This document shows, in pieces, positions 1 through 10,860 of a stretch of DNA of 64,000 bases (position 1 is its first letter; each line of letters opens with the position of its first letter). The stretch is from assembly GCA_030533445.1 (NCBI GenBank), contig CM060082.1, forward strand, positions 35,031,317 to 35,095,316, read 5' to 3'. Origin of the DNA: Cyprinodon diabolis. Lineage: Eukaryota > Chordata > Actinopteri > Cyprinodontiformes > Cyprinodontidae. The notes under the pieces are model-generated. The model did no database searches. It saw only the letters and a program-made list of their open reading frames with translations, and was not told the DNA's origin. The translations under genes and the position numbers were made by a program.

Positions 1-695
1 GAGAATAATGTTGTAACAGTATCAGAATAAAGTCATAATATTATGAGAATAAAGCCATAACATTTTGAGAAAAATGTTGTAACAGTATTAGAATAAAGTC
101 ATAATATTATGAGAATAATGTTGTAACAGTATCAGAATAAAGTAATAATATTATGAGAATAAAGCCATAACATTATGAGAAAAATGTTGTAACAATATTA
201 GAATAAAGTCATAACATTATGAGGAAAATGTTGTAACAATATTAGAATAAAGTCATAACATTATGAGAATAATGTTGCAACAGTATCAGAATAAAGTCAT
301 AATATTCTGAGAATAAAGTCATAACATTATGAGAATAATGTTGCAACAGTATCAGAATCAAGTAATAATATTATGAGAATAAAGCCATAACATTATGAGA
401 AAAATGTTGTAACAATATTAGAATAAAGTCATAACATTATGAGAATAATGTTGCAACAGTATCAGAATAAAGTCATAATATTATGAGCATTTTAATATTA
501 CAGGAATAAAACTGTAATATTACTAACATAAAGTCATACATTTACAAGAACAAAGTCATAGAATTATTTGAATAAAGTCGTAAATGTACTAGAATAAAGT
601 CATAAAATTGCGAGAATAAAATCGTAAATTTACAAGAATATAGTTATAAAATTAAGAGAATAAAGTTTGAAAATGACCAGAATGAAGTCATCATA
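1..695. repeat. 22-bp AT-rich minisatellite
   Basis: About 22 near-identical units of 22 bp run from base 3 to about 486. They are followed by more diverged units to about 695. Two main unit types alternate: one of the form GAATAAAGTCATAATATTAT plus GA, the other containing AATGTTGTAACAGTAT. The order A, B, C, A', B recurs, which suggests higher-order duplication of 3 to 5 units. Many units contain the 12-bp perfect palindrome CATAATATTATG. The first base of the window is already inside the array, so its left end is not seen. No coding potential is visible. Confidence 0.9.
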
Positions 696-771
696 CCATA
701 AACTGTTTCAGAAAGAAGGCTTCAAGCTCCAACCAGCACTATCTAACAGCAACCTGAGTCCACTTTGTGTT

Positions 772-905
772 TTTATGATATTATGACTTTATTCTCATAA
801 ATGTACAACTTTATTCTTGCAATGTTATGATTTTATTTTTGTTATATTATAACTTTATTCTCGTATTACGTTATAACGTTGAATAATGTTACTTTATTCT
901 CATAT
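772..905. repeat. Inverted copies of the minisatellite unit
   Basis: This stretch repeats the reverse complement of the unit in the preceding array, for example ATTATGACTTTATTCTCATA. A spacer of about 75 bp (696-771) separates the two arrays. Together they form a large imperfect inverted repeat, as expected of a foldback element whose ends consist of tandem repeats. The element family is not identified. Confidence 0.75.
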
Positions 906-2780
906 TAAAAAAACAAAAATCTCTACCCTGGGCCCTAATAATCTGTCGTATATGATACCTAATCAATATAAATTGAAAAAATTGCGTCCAATAAAATGTT
1001 ATACTGTATAATTTCATTGAACTCCTATCCAGAAGGAGATGTTTGTAGGAGTAAAGGGTTTAGCCTCTTAACATCTGACTCCCAGGGTAAGCAGCGTTAG
1101 TGTTGGGACTGACCTCTTTCTAAAAGTTACATTTAAAAAGGTTTAAGGTTAGATTTTATCTTCCGCCCTTTCCCCTGGGGCCTCATTTCAAATATTTATA
1201 CATTCTATTGGTATCGACCGATGTAAAAGGTTTATATCCTGATACATTTTTAAGCCACAACACACAGCCAATTTTGAAGTGAAAGATTCCTAACCCCTAT
1301 TGTCAAACATGGCCATGGTTTATCCAGGCCTCCTTAGAGCAGGAAGGCGGTAGATATAAGCAGACAAAAGCAAGGCTGAATGGAGTATGTCTTTTGTCAC
1401 AAAGCATGCTTGGTCTTGAAATGCTGGTAGCCTTTTAAAAATGTCTGGGTTATCGTAAGGAGCTGCATTCACCAGAGAATAGACAAAAATGGTGCTAATT
1501 TAGCACCGCTGATTACTAATTAGGATGTCAGAGATGGTTTAGAATGTCAAATGTGTAATCATTGCACCCTTGCTTCAAAAACCTGTTGTCCTGGTAATGC
1601 AACACAAGGTGCAGAGTCACATCTGTTACTATTATCAATAATTAATTGCCTTTAACTGAAAAATGTAAAAAATAAATTAATCTGCAAGGCTAAGCTGTTC
1701 TTTCATGAAAGATCTTGCAGAGAAATCTATATCCACAAGATTCTGATCTCTATTTCAAGCTTTTTAAACCTCTGAGGACTGCCTACTATAGAGTCACTGT
1801 TCAGTATGTATGATCACACCGTGACATTTTTAGGTGACATTCTTGTGGCATTTTATCCTAATGGGGCCACCCAGACAGCAGACATGGCATGCATAAAACA
1901 AATGTCTGTTTCTGTGAATCTGTAGGCAGCTGGGCTGGAGATGCAGCGCTGCCCTGTTCAGCCTCTGCGATAATCACACTATGTCAGAAGGCCAGAAAGT
2001 TCACATGACAGTTTGTGCCTCATTAAAAGTCATGTTTTTATTCCATACTATGAATTTAAGCACGGCGGCTTTTGTGTGTGGGTTTGTGGTTTATCACTGT
2101 GGGCAGGAAAAAAAAAAAAAAAAAAAGGCAGCGGTTGCCTTGACGACCCTGGCACACTCGCCAGCGGTCTGGCATGTACCGGATAAATAATTCAGGCTGG
2201 TCAGAAGTGGCAAAGCAACCCCAGGAGGACGGGGTCACGCTTTGACCGTTCACCTGTGCCTATAAACGAGGTCACTTTGCAGTTATTGGTCTCCGATCTG
2301 TTACTGGGCACACAGATGCACCGTTCTTTAACTCTCACCAACAGCTGCGTGACAGGATGCTTATCTCAGGACAGCGTAGCAGAATCAACAGACATTTATT
2401 GTTACTCTGCTAGGTGATTTTTTAATGTCTAATGGATGGATGTACTAAACCAGTAATGGTCTAACAGACCTTTGGGTGGTTGGTATGAAAAAGACTGAGC
2501 AAAGTCTTTAACTTCTGATATTCTAGCCTAGCAGGGGGGTAACTGTATTCTGTCAGCGTCTCTGGAAAGATTGAAACCCTTTGATGGATAAATTAACTGA
2601 ATAAAAAAGCAGAAGGAAATGTAAATGGTAAAAAAAGCCTGTTAGCGATTTTAAACTTCCACAGTTTGGTTATATTAGCCGAAATGCAGCTACCATCTAA
2701 TATTAACGCATCAGCTTGTGTCTGTTGTACAAGTAATGGGGAATAATCTTAAACTGTTACAGAGCTTTCTTTATTCAGTG

Positions 2781-2784
<4 letters not shown>
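906..2784. other. Upstream or intron 1 sequence, no gene seen
   Basis: This is AT-rich sequence with stop codons in all frames at normal density. I see only a poly(A) run near 2108-2126 and no exon with MMP similarity. If the first exon of the mmp16-like gene lies further upstream, as expected, this is part of its first intron. Confidence 0.5.

Positions 2785-2811
<27 letters not shown>
2785..2811. repeat. (TG)n microsatellite
   Basis: An uninterrupted TG dinucleotide run of about 13 copies. Confidence 0.9.
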
Positions 2812-2901
2812 TTATTTATATATTTATATTATATAGTTGCCTAGCTAATTTTCTTTAAAAGATTCAATGTCAAACTGGGCTTTTTTTCATTTATAAACAT
2901 A

Positions 2902-3099
2902 CAGTGGGGCAAAAAAGTATTTAGTCAGCCACCAATAGTGCAAGTTCTCCCACTTAAAAAGATGAGAGAGGCCGGTAATTTTCATCATAGATATACCTCA
3001 ACTATGAGAGACAAAATGAGAAAAAAAAATCCAGAAAATCACAATGTCTGATTTTTAAAGAATTTATTTGCAAAATATGGTGGAAAATAAGTATTTGGT
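2902..3099. repeat. Left terminal inverted repeat of the Tc1-like element
   Basis: This arm matches the reverse complement of 4309-4500, including the shared stretches GTGGCTGACTAAATAC (right arm) and AGAGAGGCCGGTAATTTTCA (left arm). A length near 200 bp is typical of Tc1 elements with long inverted repeats. Internal direct repeats for transposase binding were not resolved. Confidence 0.85.
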
Positions 3100-3117
3100 C
3101 AATAACAAAAGTTCATC

Positions 3118-4139
3118 TCAATACTTTGTTATATATCCTTTGTTGGCAATGACAGAGATCAAACATTTTCTGTAAGTCTTCACAAGGTTTTCACACACTG
3201 TTGCTTGTATTTTGGCCCATTCCTCCATGCAGATCTCCTCTAGAGCAGTGATGTTCTGGGGCTGTCGCTGGGCAACACGGACTTTCAACTCCCTCCAAAG
3301 ATTTTCTATGGGGTTGAGATCTGGAGACTGGCTAGGCCACTCCAGGACCTTGAAATGCTTCTTACGAAGCCACTCCTTCGTTACCCGGGCGGTGTGTTTG
3401 GGATCATTGTCATGCTGAAAGACCCAGCCACGTTTCATCTTCAATGCCCTTGCTGATGGAAGGACGTTTTCACTCAAAATTTGACGATACATGGCCCCAT
3501 TCTTTCTTTCCTTCACACGGATCAGTTGTCCTGGTCCCTTAGCAGAAAAACAGCCCCAAAGCATGATGTTTCCACCCCCATGCTTCACTGTAGGTATGGT
3601 GTTCTTTGGATGCAACTCAGCATTCTCTCTCCTCCAAACACGACGAGTAGAGTTTTTACCAAAAAGTTCTATTTTGGTTTCATCTGACCATATGATATTC
3701 TCCCAGTCATCGTCTGGATCATCCAAATGCTCTCTAGCAAACTTGAGACGGGCCTTGACATGTACTGGCTTAAGCAGGGGGACACGTCTGGCACTGCAGG
3801 ATTTGAGTCCCTGGCGGCGTAGTGTGTTACTGATGGTAGCCTTTGTTACTTTGGTCCCAGCTCTCTGCAGGTCATTCACTAGGTCCCCCGTGTGGTTCTG
3901 GGATTTTTACTCACCGTACTTGTGATCATTTTAACCCCACGGGGTGAGATCTTGCGTGGAGCCCCAGATCGAGGAAGATTATCAGTGGTCTTGTATGTTT
4001 TCCATTTTCTAATAATTGATCCCACAGTTGATTTCTTCACACCAAGCTGTTTACCTATTGCAGATTCAGACTTCCCAGCCTGGTGCAGGTCTATAATTTT
4101 GTTTCGGGGGTCCTTTGACAGCTCTCTAGTTTTGGCCAT
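3118..4139 (-). pseudogene. Tc1-like transposase, one frameshift
   Basis: The protein is read in two frames. The N-terminal part (4139 down to about 3890) begins [10 protein letters not shown] and holds the helix-turn-helix DNA-binding region with an RSGAPRKIS segment resembling the GRPR-like hook. The C-terminal part (about 3885 down to 3118) holds the DDE catalytic domain: WSDETKIE for the first Asp, [10 protein letters not shown] for the second, and [11 protein letters not shown] for the Glu. There are 34 residues between the second Asp and the Glu, so the triad is DD34E. The combined length of about 340 residues matches the family. The break falls at a run of five Cs on the plus strand (3885-3889), which suggests a one-base loss. 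No other stop was noticed, so the copy is relatively young. The enzyme cuts and pastes the element at TA sites. Confidence 0.93.
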
Positions 4140-4308
4140 GGTGGAGTTTAGAGTGTGACTGTTTTAGGTTGTGGACAGGTGTCTTTTATACTGATAACGG
4201 GTTCAAACAGGTGCCATTAATGAAGGTAACGAGTGGAGGACAGAGGAGCCTCTTACAGAAGAAGTTACAGGTCTGTGAGAGCCAGAAATCTTGCTTGTTT
4301 GTAACTCA

Positions 4309-4500
4309 CCAAATACTTATTTTCCACCATATTTTGCAAATAAATTCTTTAAAAATCAGACAATGTGATTTTCTGGATTTGTTTTCTCATTTTGTCTCTC
4401 ATAGTTGAGGTATATCTATGATGAAAATTACCGGCCTCTCTCATCTTTTTGAGTGGGAGAACTTGTACTATTGGTGGCTGACTAAATACTTTTTTTTTTT
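4309..4500. repeat. Right terminal inverted repeat of the Tc1-like element
   Basis: Reverse complement of the left arm, with scattered substitutions and a decayed outer tip that has become a T-run at about 4490-4502. Confidence 0.82.
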
Positions 4501-5963
4501 TTATGGGTATGAGCTCTGTCCAACCGTAGTCATTACCGACCAATGAGAGCAATGATCCACACAGCTCCACACCTTTTCTGTACGTTTTTAGTCCACTTGC
4601 AAATGTACAATTTGAGTGTGAACCAAACGAAACGAAAAAATAAAATAAAATCTGCTCCTGGTGATTTTTTAATTCAGTGAAAATGTTCTTTCCATCAACC
4701 TACAGTACCATTATGTCCCAAAAGGTCTTCAATGTTGGACAGTAGCTCTTTAACCCATCGGGTCTAGAAGACCAGTGGGTGGTTTACATGCTGCTGCAGC
4801 CCTTGGTGCTCCAGGATGACACCAAAACTGTTGACCGAAACACTTAGCAGCTCATACGAGGTAAACGCATGTTCCTATCCTCAGGAAGCAACAGGTTACA
4901 GGGAGGATAGAGCTACAGCAACATCCCTTAAAAAAAAGACACGTAATATTTTTACACCAAACCGTGTTTCTGTGTGGATGGTGCTTTAAAAACACAAAAG
5001 TATACATTAATCATTGAGTCACTGAGAATAAACCAGTGATGTTGTATTCATTCCATTTTACTTCACCATGTAAAAGTGAAAATGTCATTGATGTAAGCTC
5101 ATTATTTGATGTTTCTGCGCTGTTTTTTTTCTTTAGATTGCAACTATAAAAACTAGTTGTGATCTTTGAAGAGTATATAGTTCTTTTTTCTATTTGTTTT
5201 ACTGTCCTTTTTGATGGGAATTTGTGATCCAAAAATAGATGGAGCCTGGCTAAGCCCTTGAGGTTGACTAGCTACCAGCTTTTTTGAGTAGGAGACATTT
5301 AATGTTATGATTTCAAACTGAAATTTTCACCAGCTCCAATCTTTATTGTTGCATTTGTTAGAAATGTACTGATAATATACATATTTCAACAGCCCTTTAG
5401 ATGCCATTAAAAATCTGAAATTGTTTCTCTGCTGAAGATGAACACCCCACAAACCTGATAACTACCCAAAAAATGAATGCTTTGCCTGCAGCAATGTTTT
5501 CTAAAATCTGTTTTCTGTCATTTTGAGAAGAAATATAAGTAAAAAAGGGTTTCATATTAATTTAGACATCCCTTTTATTGCAAGAAATTAATATTTTTTT
5601 TTAGAGGATAATAGCATTTGTTTGTAAAAAAAAAATCACAGTGATTCATTTCAGGTGTTTTACTTCTAAACCTCTTTATCTTTTGCTTACTAACAAAGAC
5701 AGTTAGGGTGCTGCTACCCCTTGCCCTACAAATGGGAGAAAAAAATAAAAATACAGGATAAAGTAAGTTAGATATTTTTATAAAGCAGACTTGTTTAACT
5801 TAACTAGAAAAACAGTTTAACTAGAAAAACAGTTCTTCTTGTTACTCTTTCCACCAGTGCCAAGGAGCTCCACTGTTGCCTTTATAATGACTTTTGAATG
5901 CTTTTGTATTCCTGTGTGGGAATGATTTTTGTCTTATCTCTCTCTCCGTCTCCCTGCTTCCAG
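4501..5963. other. Non-coding stretch up to the first visible exon
   Basis: No gene seen. It contains a short direct duplication of about 17 bp near 5800-5834 (AACTAGAAAAACAGTT twice). At its end lies a long pyrimidine-rich tract (about 5937-5961) that serves as the splice acceptor of the next exon. Confidence 0.55.
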
Positions 5964-6112
5964 GCGTGGCTCCAGAGGTATGGCTACCTACCTCCTGCAG
6001 ACCCCAGAATGTCCGTGCTGCGTTCTGCCAGAGTCATGCATTCTGCTATCGCTGCCATGCAGCGCCGCTATGGCCTAAATGTCACAGGGAATCTGGACAG
6101 CAACACTATAGA
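5964..6112 (+). CDS. mmp16: mmp16-like exon: prodomain, N-terminal part
   Basis: Internal coding exon of 149 bp, preceded by a strong polypyrimidine tract and CAG and followed by GTGAGT. It encodes residues 1-50 of the partial protein, starting AWLQRYGYLPPADPRM. This is the peptidoglycan-binding-like helical bundle that opens the propeptide of matrix metalloproteinases. The YGYLPP and DPRMSVLRSA segments are typical of MT3- and MT5-MMP. An N-glycosylation sequon (NVT, residues 39-41) matches the position of one in mammalian MMP16. The exon opens on a full codon and ends after two bases of a Glu codon, completed by the exon at 7972. The signal-peptide exon is not in view. In the cell the propeptide keeps the secretory-pathway zymogen inactive. 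Confidence 0.93.
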
Positions 6113-7971
6113 GTGAGTAAAAAAAAACATTTTACCTACCTCATCACTTCCTTAGAATACAGTTAGATTTGTTAAATAACATTATAATAGCTGGAATACT
6201 ACTGATTGATCAGTACACCCTTAATCAACTCTGCTCTTTGACCTATGACCTTTCCTTCAAATGATTGGTTCCCATAAACTTAAATGCCATTCTTCCTTTG
6301 TAGTTGCGAATGATTTATATTTCATAAGAGCCAATCTATTATATCTATATTTATCAGAGCTTAAGACCCTGATTAAACTTGAAAAACTGTAGATGACTGT
6401 AGACCCTCTGACGATAACATAACCACATTTCCTTACAGTAGACTGTAAGTAGATTACAGAAAACTGCGATAAATCCTGAACCGTCATAGTGGATATGAAG
6501 CATCCCAGACGGCGTACAGCAATCGATACATATTCACTTTGATCTGCACAGATGACATCTTCAGACAGCTTCATTTTTCAAACCAAATGAGTCCTGCTTA
6601 AAATGAACAAAACTATAAAAGGCAGAAAGGAAAAAAATTTCCAGAACTCGATCAGCATTTTCATAAGTTTACAAAACACAAAACTTTTTAAGTAATGACT
6701 TTACAGCCCATCTTATCGCACATTTTACTCTATTTGAGCCTTGAGATTGATGTTCCAGAGCTGTTTGATGTATTGGTTTTGAAAATGTTTTAATATAGTA
6801 AGTAAATATTCAACAACATTGAAAATAGCCTTATATGTTCATGGGTTCTCAGTACAATAAATAATGCTCTCAGGGGCAAAGAGGGGTCCCAAAAGAGCAT
6901 GTTTTGAACACTTGTTTAAATATTGGAAAAAGAAAACTTTTTCCTTCAGGAAAAAGTGTTAAACTTTAGTCAGGAAGCAGCCATGGTTCAAATGTGGCCT
7001 AGATCAAGGGCCTATTAATTTCTTGCCCTAATTCTGAATATTAAAAGTATAAAGGAATACAGGTATTAAGGTATACTCGGATACGTACAAAGCAATGGAT
7101 ACATTTGTTATTACAAAGAGTGAAAACCAAATAGGTTAACCATCTCAAAAACTGTTCTGTAAAATTCGCTTCTTGCCTCTGAATAAAATGAGAGTTCATA
7201 TTCAGGGCGGGATGCAACTGATTACCGCATTTTTCATCCAACCCATATTCTGAAGGCGAGGGAGACACAAATTAGCCTCGACATAGATTAAACGGGATGT
7301 TTTTAAATGGATCAAACAGACCTTTTGAAAACAGCTAATCTCCGATGTCGGATCAAAGGATAGAAAATGCCTCAGAAGAAAAAGGGACAATAATTGCTCA
7401 GGCTGATTTTCAATCAGCTGGACCTCATGGGCCACACATCTTACTTTAGATAGTTAAAATAATCAGAGAGGAAACATTAGATGTTCCAAGAAATCAATGA
7501 AACCCATAAAGTTGAGTTTTAAACCATTTAATAATACTTTTTTCAAACATTCGGTGATATTTGTCCTCACTGGCTGAAAATGCCATCCGTGCTACAAAGA
7601 GCAAATGAGCTCAGATTGGCCGCTGAACTGTTAGATTATAGAGTGGTGGACTAACAGCTGTTCAACCACGGGGCTAAAACAGAGTAAAATGTGATACGCT
7701 AACAGTTTGTCTGCTTCTTTTTCCCCTGCTGCTTCCGTTGGTTGATGTAGCGATAACACCATAAGGTGAGGCACATCGTCTCTGTTAATACATTTATGCT
7801 GATGTCTTACAGTTAAACCTAAGGAATGTTAAAAGGTTGTATGACTTTTTTTGGTTCATTCTGTTCTATCATGGATAGGAGTTAGCTTTTTTTTAAGTAG
7901 CTCAGTATCTTTAAGCTGCAAAATAATTAAGTTCTGTTCTGATCTGTGGTTCCCTTACCTTCGCCCTGTAG
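6113..7971 (+). other. mmp16: Intron of about 1.9 kb
   Basis: Begins GTGAGT and ends CCCTGTAG. The sequence is AT-rich with no repeat family or gene that I recognise. The open frames here are short and lack codon or motif support. Confidence 0.85.
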
Positions 7972-8094
7972 GTGGATGAAGAGGCCCAGGTGTGGGGTTC
8001 CAGATGAGCTCGGCGGAGCATCCAGATTCAGTGTCAGGAAAAAACGATACGCCCTCACAGGCCAGAAGTGGCAGCACAAACATATCACATACAG
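7972..8094 (+). CDS. mmp16: mmp16-like exon: cysteine switch and furin site
   Basis: Internal coding exon of 123 bp, acceptor TGTAG and donor AG/GTGGGT. It encodes residues 50-91. PRCGVPD (residues 55-61) is the cysteine switch; Cys57 ligates the catalytic zinc and holds the enzyme latent. RKKR (72-75) followed by YALTG is the proprotein-convertase site shared by all membrane-type MMPs, cut in the trans-Golgi to release the active enzyme starting at Tyr76. The following GQKWQHKHITYS starts the catalytic domain and matches MMP16 better than MMP14 or MMP15. The exon ends with two bases of a Ser codon, completed by the C at 16499. Confidence 0.95.
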
Positions 8095-8130
8095 GTGGGT
8101 CCTGAGCTGTTAAAAACTAGATCTAATGCA

Positions 8131-8363
8131 GCAGCCATTCAAAATGGCCATTTCGAGTCAAACGCCAGCCGAATACCAGCCCACTTCCCTGCAACTCCAA
8201 GCAAAATCCCCTCCAACTTCCAGCCACTGGAGTGACCCCCTCCTGCATATTCTTTTATTCATCCTTCCAATGAATTACAGGGTCTAACCAGGAGATGGCG
8301 CTTCTTTTTAGATCTTAATGTCCATAAATCATTACGGAAAGAATATTTTAGTAGAAAGATTTA
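8131..8363 (+). repeat. Interspersed repeat of unknown family, copy 1
   Basis: A block of about 230 bp starting GCAGCCATTCAAAATGGCC. It has an inverted homologue at 40871-41096. The two copies share, in the same order, CAAACGCCAGCCGAAT, ATATTCTTTTA, GAATTACAGGGTCT, ACCAGGAGATG, AGATCTTAATGTCCAT and AAAGAATATTTTA, with small indels between. No terminal inverted repeats or tRNA boxes were seen, so the class is unknown (SINE, short DNA element or LINE tail). Confidence 0.85.
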
Positions 8364-10392
8364 TTTTTCAAAAAGAATCTTAGGGGACCAGAAATTTTGA
8401 ATGTCTACTAATGTGTTTATATATTTTTGTTTGTTCACACATGGTGATTTTAATTTTGTCCAAAGCCAAATCCTTCAAGTGCATTTCTCTAAACTAAAGA
8501 AGCAATGATCTCAGTTTTGTTGTTGATGATAATTCAGATTTTCTTAAGCTTCCACCAGTTTTAGTCATTTCCAGACCTATAACCAAATGTGAACTTCAAA
8601 AGGCTGCAGGGATATCCGGATAAAGAACTTTCAATCTGGACACAGTTGGAAGGCTCAATGGGAAGTTATAGAGCAATTACTCATCAATCTTTCCACCCTT
8701 CCTGTTATCTTCATGTGTTTTGCTCTCTTTCACACATGATGAAGGAAATAGTTTATTTTTACATCTCTGTGATTCCTCTGACCTCCTGTAAAGCACCGCA
8801 CCATCACTGGAAACAGATAATCCTGAGTTTTGTTTCTTTAGTCACAGCCTCCACTTTAAGATGAGGTTTGTTCAGTTGGGCAACAACCTGTATTTTCTCT
8901 TTTAAAAAAAATCAGATTTTCGACGTTTAGAGCTGCTGTTTACACATTGAAGCTGATCCCAGACTAAATAATTAGTGCATCATGGCGTCTTATTGTATAA
9001 AACTCCTTGTAGGGAATGCTTTAAGAGCTCTGTTACCTAACAGAACTTTCCAATATGTCTCAGTAAAATGTTAGAGCGAAATCCATTGAATATAGGGAAC
9101 AAGCACCAGCCAAACCAAGTCAACAGAGGGGAGCTTTCTCTACGTTTCAGATAAAAACGTTAAAAAAGTGCAGAACTGAGGGTCAGCTAAAGTGTGAGTT
9201 TGCTCAATGCCAAAAAGCCGCGCCGTCTCAAGCTGTGCAAAACGTTCGCTTCAGCGACCAATGACCCTACAGCCAAGCTACAGGAAAGCGGGCTGCACGA
9301 CAAATCTCAGACCAGAGAGCTCATCACCACTTTCATAACTCATAACCCCCCTCTCTGACATCCATCGCCATGAGCAGTAATGTATAGGACAGTTCGCTCT
9401 GGTTATATAATATTACTCTGTTGATTTAGTGATGGCAGTAGCTCACATTTTGTAATATTTTCTTCTGCTTTTAGAAGATCGCTTGCCCCAAGCTCCATGT
9501 TTCATCTAATAATCCCCTACAATTGATCTTGTTTTGTCATTTTTCTTTTTTCTCCGCCTTGGAGATCACTGTATAAGCAGTATTACACAGTAAATCCAAT
9601 CTGTGTATCATAACCTACAGCCCCAGCCGAATTTTACCTCACGGCTGCCACAACTGCATACTTTTTTTTTGTTGGTCAAACTCAGCTGGGACTGAGTTTA
9701 AAATTAGTCCTTCCAGCGAGTGAGTGGCACATCTGCGTCGGCACCCGAATGAAAGGAAGGGGGATGCGGGGAGCTTGATAAAGAGCGGAGGGGTGTAAAA
9801 TGAGGAGGGAAGAAAGTGTGGAGGAGAAGCAGCTGCAGAAAGAAAGGCATTAGGAGAGGAAGGATGAGCAGGACATCCTGGTAGAAGGCCAAAGAGTGCT
9901 CTCTAAAGCTGAGGAGTTTTGAAATAAGTTTGAAGAATCTTAAATTCACCAGCCTGCCTCATGTACGTATGTGTGTTTCTCATTTCGGTGGACGAAAGCC
10001 CAGCCTGTTGTCGGTCCCCCTGCGTGCCTGCAGCTGCTCGTTTTATCTCAAATCGGTGCAAAATGTTATGCAGCAGATTCATCCTTAAATTCCTCTAATC
10101 TCTTTAAAGTTGTAGGGAAGTCATTAAAATGTCAAATCATTCTGGCTTAAAAATGTATATAAAGTACTATTTATTAGACTATGTTATTTGGGAAAAAAAA
10201 AGTCCTGTCTCAAAATCTTTGGGGGGTTTTTCCGTTATTTTATGCAGGCCAGTTAGTTATACGTCAGCTTGAACACCTAAATTCGGCCAATCGTATATCA
10301 ACGGTTATCTGTCAATCAAAATTTTTCGGTCATAGCATCTTGATTCATATGTTGCAGCTAATGTACGCAACCGTTGAAATAAGAAATAAGAA

Positions 10393-10698
10393 TCATTTCC
10401 TTTCCCATTGAGTTCCGTCCCAGTGTTCACGGGGATGGACGTCTGTGTCTTCAGCAGGCGTAGAGCTAACAGAACTGGCAGCGTTGCGAGGCAAGGGCTC
10501 AAACATGTACGGCTGTAAGCCTTCTACACCAAACCAAGCTTCTGCCGCCCTGGTGTCCTCTTCCACAACACCTTCATCCCCGCTTTCCTCCTCTAAATAA
10601 AAAATGTACAATGGAGGAGACTCATCCACGACCTCCCACACAAAACTCTCCTCCTGTTGCATGTTTCCGCTGTCCATAGCGTTCCTTGACAGTGTCAT
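10393..10698 (-). CDS. Unrecognised acidic ORF, possibly a mobile-element first exon
   Basis: A 101-residue minus-strand ORF starting MTLSRNAMDSGNM. It is strongly acidic and rich in Glu, Asp and Ser, with the segments EESFVWEVVDESPP and GLQPYMFEPL. From memory, the second segment resembles the N-terminal part of multicopy fish proteins annotated as P2X7-like; I cannot verify this. Upstream of its ATG (about 10831-10853), the minus strand reads ATTGG, an inverted CCAAT box, and then GGGGGCG, a GC box. This looks like a promoter followed by a first exon. The reading frame may end at an unrecognised donor before the stop. It could also be a dead gene fragment in the host intron. Confidence 0.35.
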   Translation of the reverse strand: MTLSRNAMDSGNMQQEESFVWEVVDESPPLYIFYLEEESGDEGVVEEDTRAAEAWFGVEGLQPYMFEPLPRNAASSVSSTPAEDTDVHPREHWDGTQWERK

Positions 10699-10824
10699 TT
10701 TTAAGTCACCAATTTAGTGCTACGTGGTCCAAATGTAATTTCCAACTGGGAACCTACTAGCACTAAGTTGCTAACTGGTTATTACCGGCCACAATCAAAC
10801 TTGCTTGTGAACCTTCTGCCACAA

Positions 10825-10860
10825 CAATCCCGCCCCCTTGATAAACGACCAATCACATTC
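10825..10860 (-). promoter_or_regulatory. Possible GC-box plus CCAAT-box promoter
   Basis: On the plus strand this reads CCCGCCCCC followed by GACCAATCAC. It lies about 130-160 bp upstream of the minus-strand ATG at 10698, in a GC- and CpG-richer patch than the surrounding intron. The binding factors (Sp/KLF and NF-Y) are inferred from motif only. Confidence 0.3.

Larger units (their letters stand above)
2902..4500 (-). mobile_element. Tc1-like DNA transposon, full length but damaged
   Basis: The left end starts CAGTGGGGCAAAAAAG directly after a TA dinucleotide, the target of Tc1/mariner elements. Inverted repeats of about 200 bp bracket a single minus-strand transposase gene. The right inverted repeat follows the left one closely until its last 10 to 15 bases, where the expected GCCCCACTG terminus is replaced by a T-run followed by ATGGG. 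The exact right boundary and its TA duplication are therefore lost. The total of about 1.6 kb fits Tc1-like elements of fish and amphibians. Damage to one terminus and the frameshifted transposase indicate that this copy is dead. Confidence 0.93.

Noticed and set aside
1..695. CRISPR-like array
   Set aside because: Units abut without unique spacers, each unit is itself variable, and the context is a vertebrate intron.
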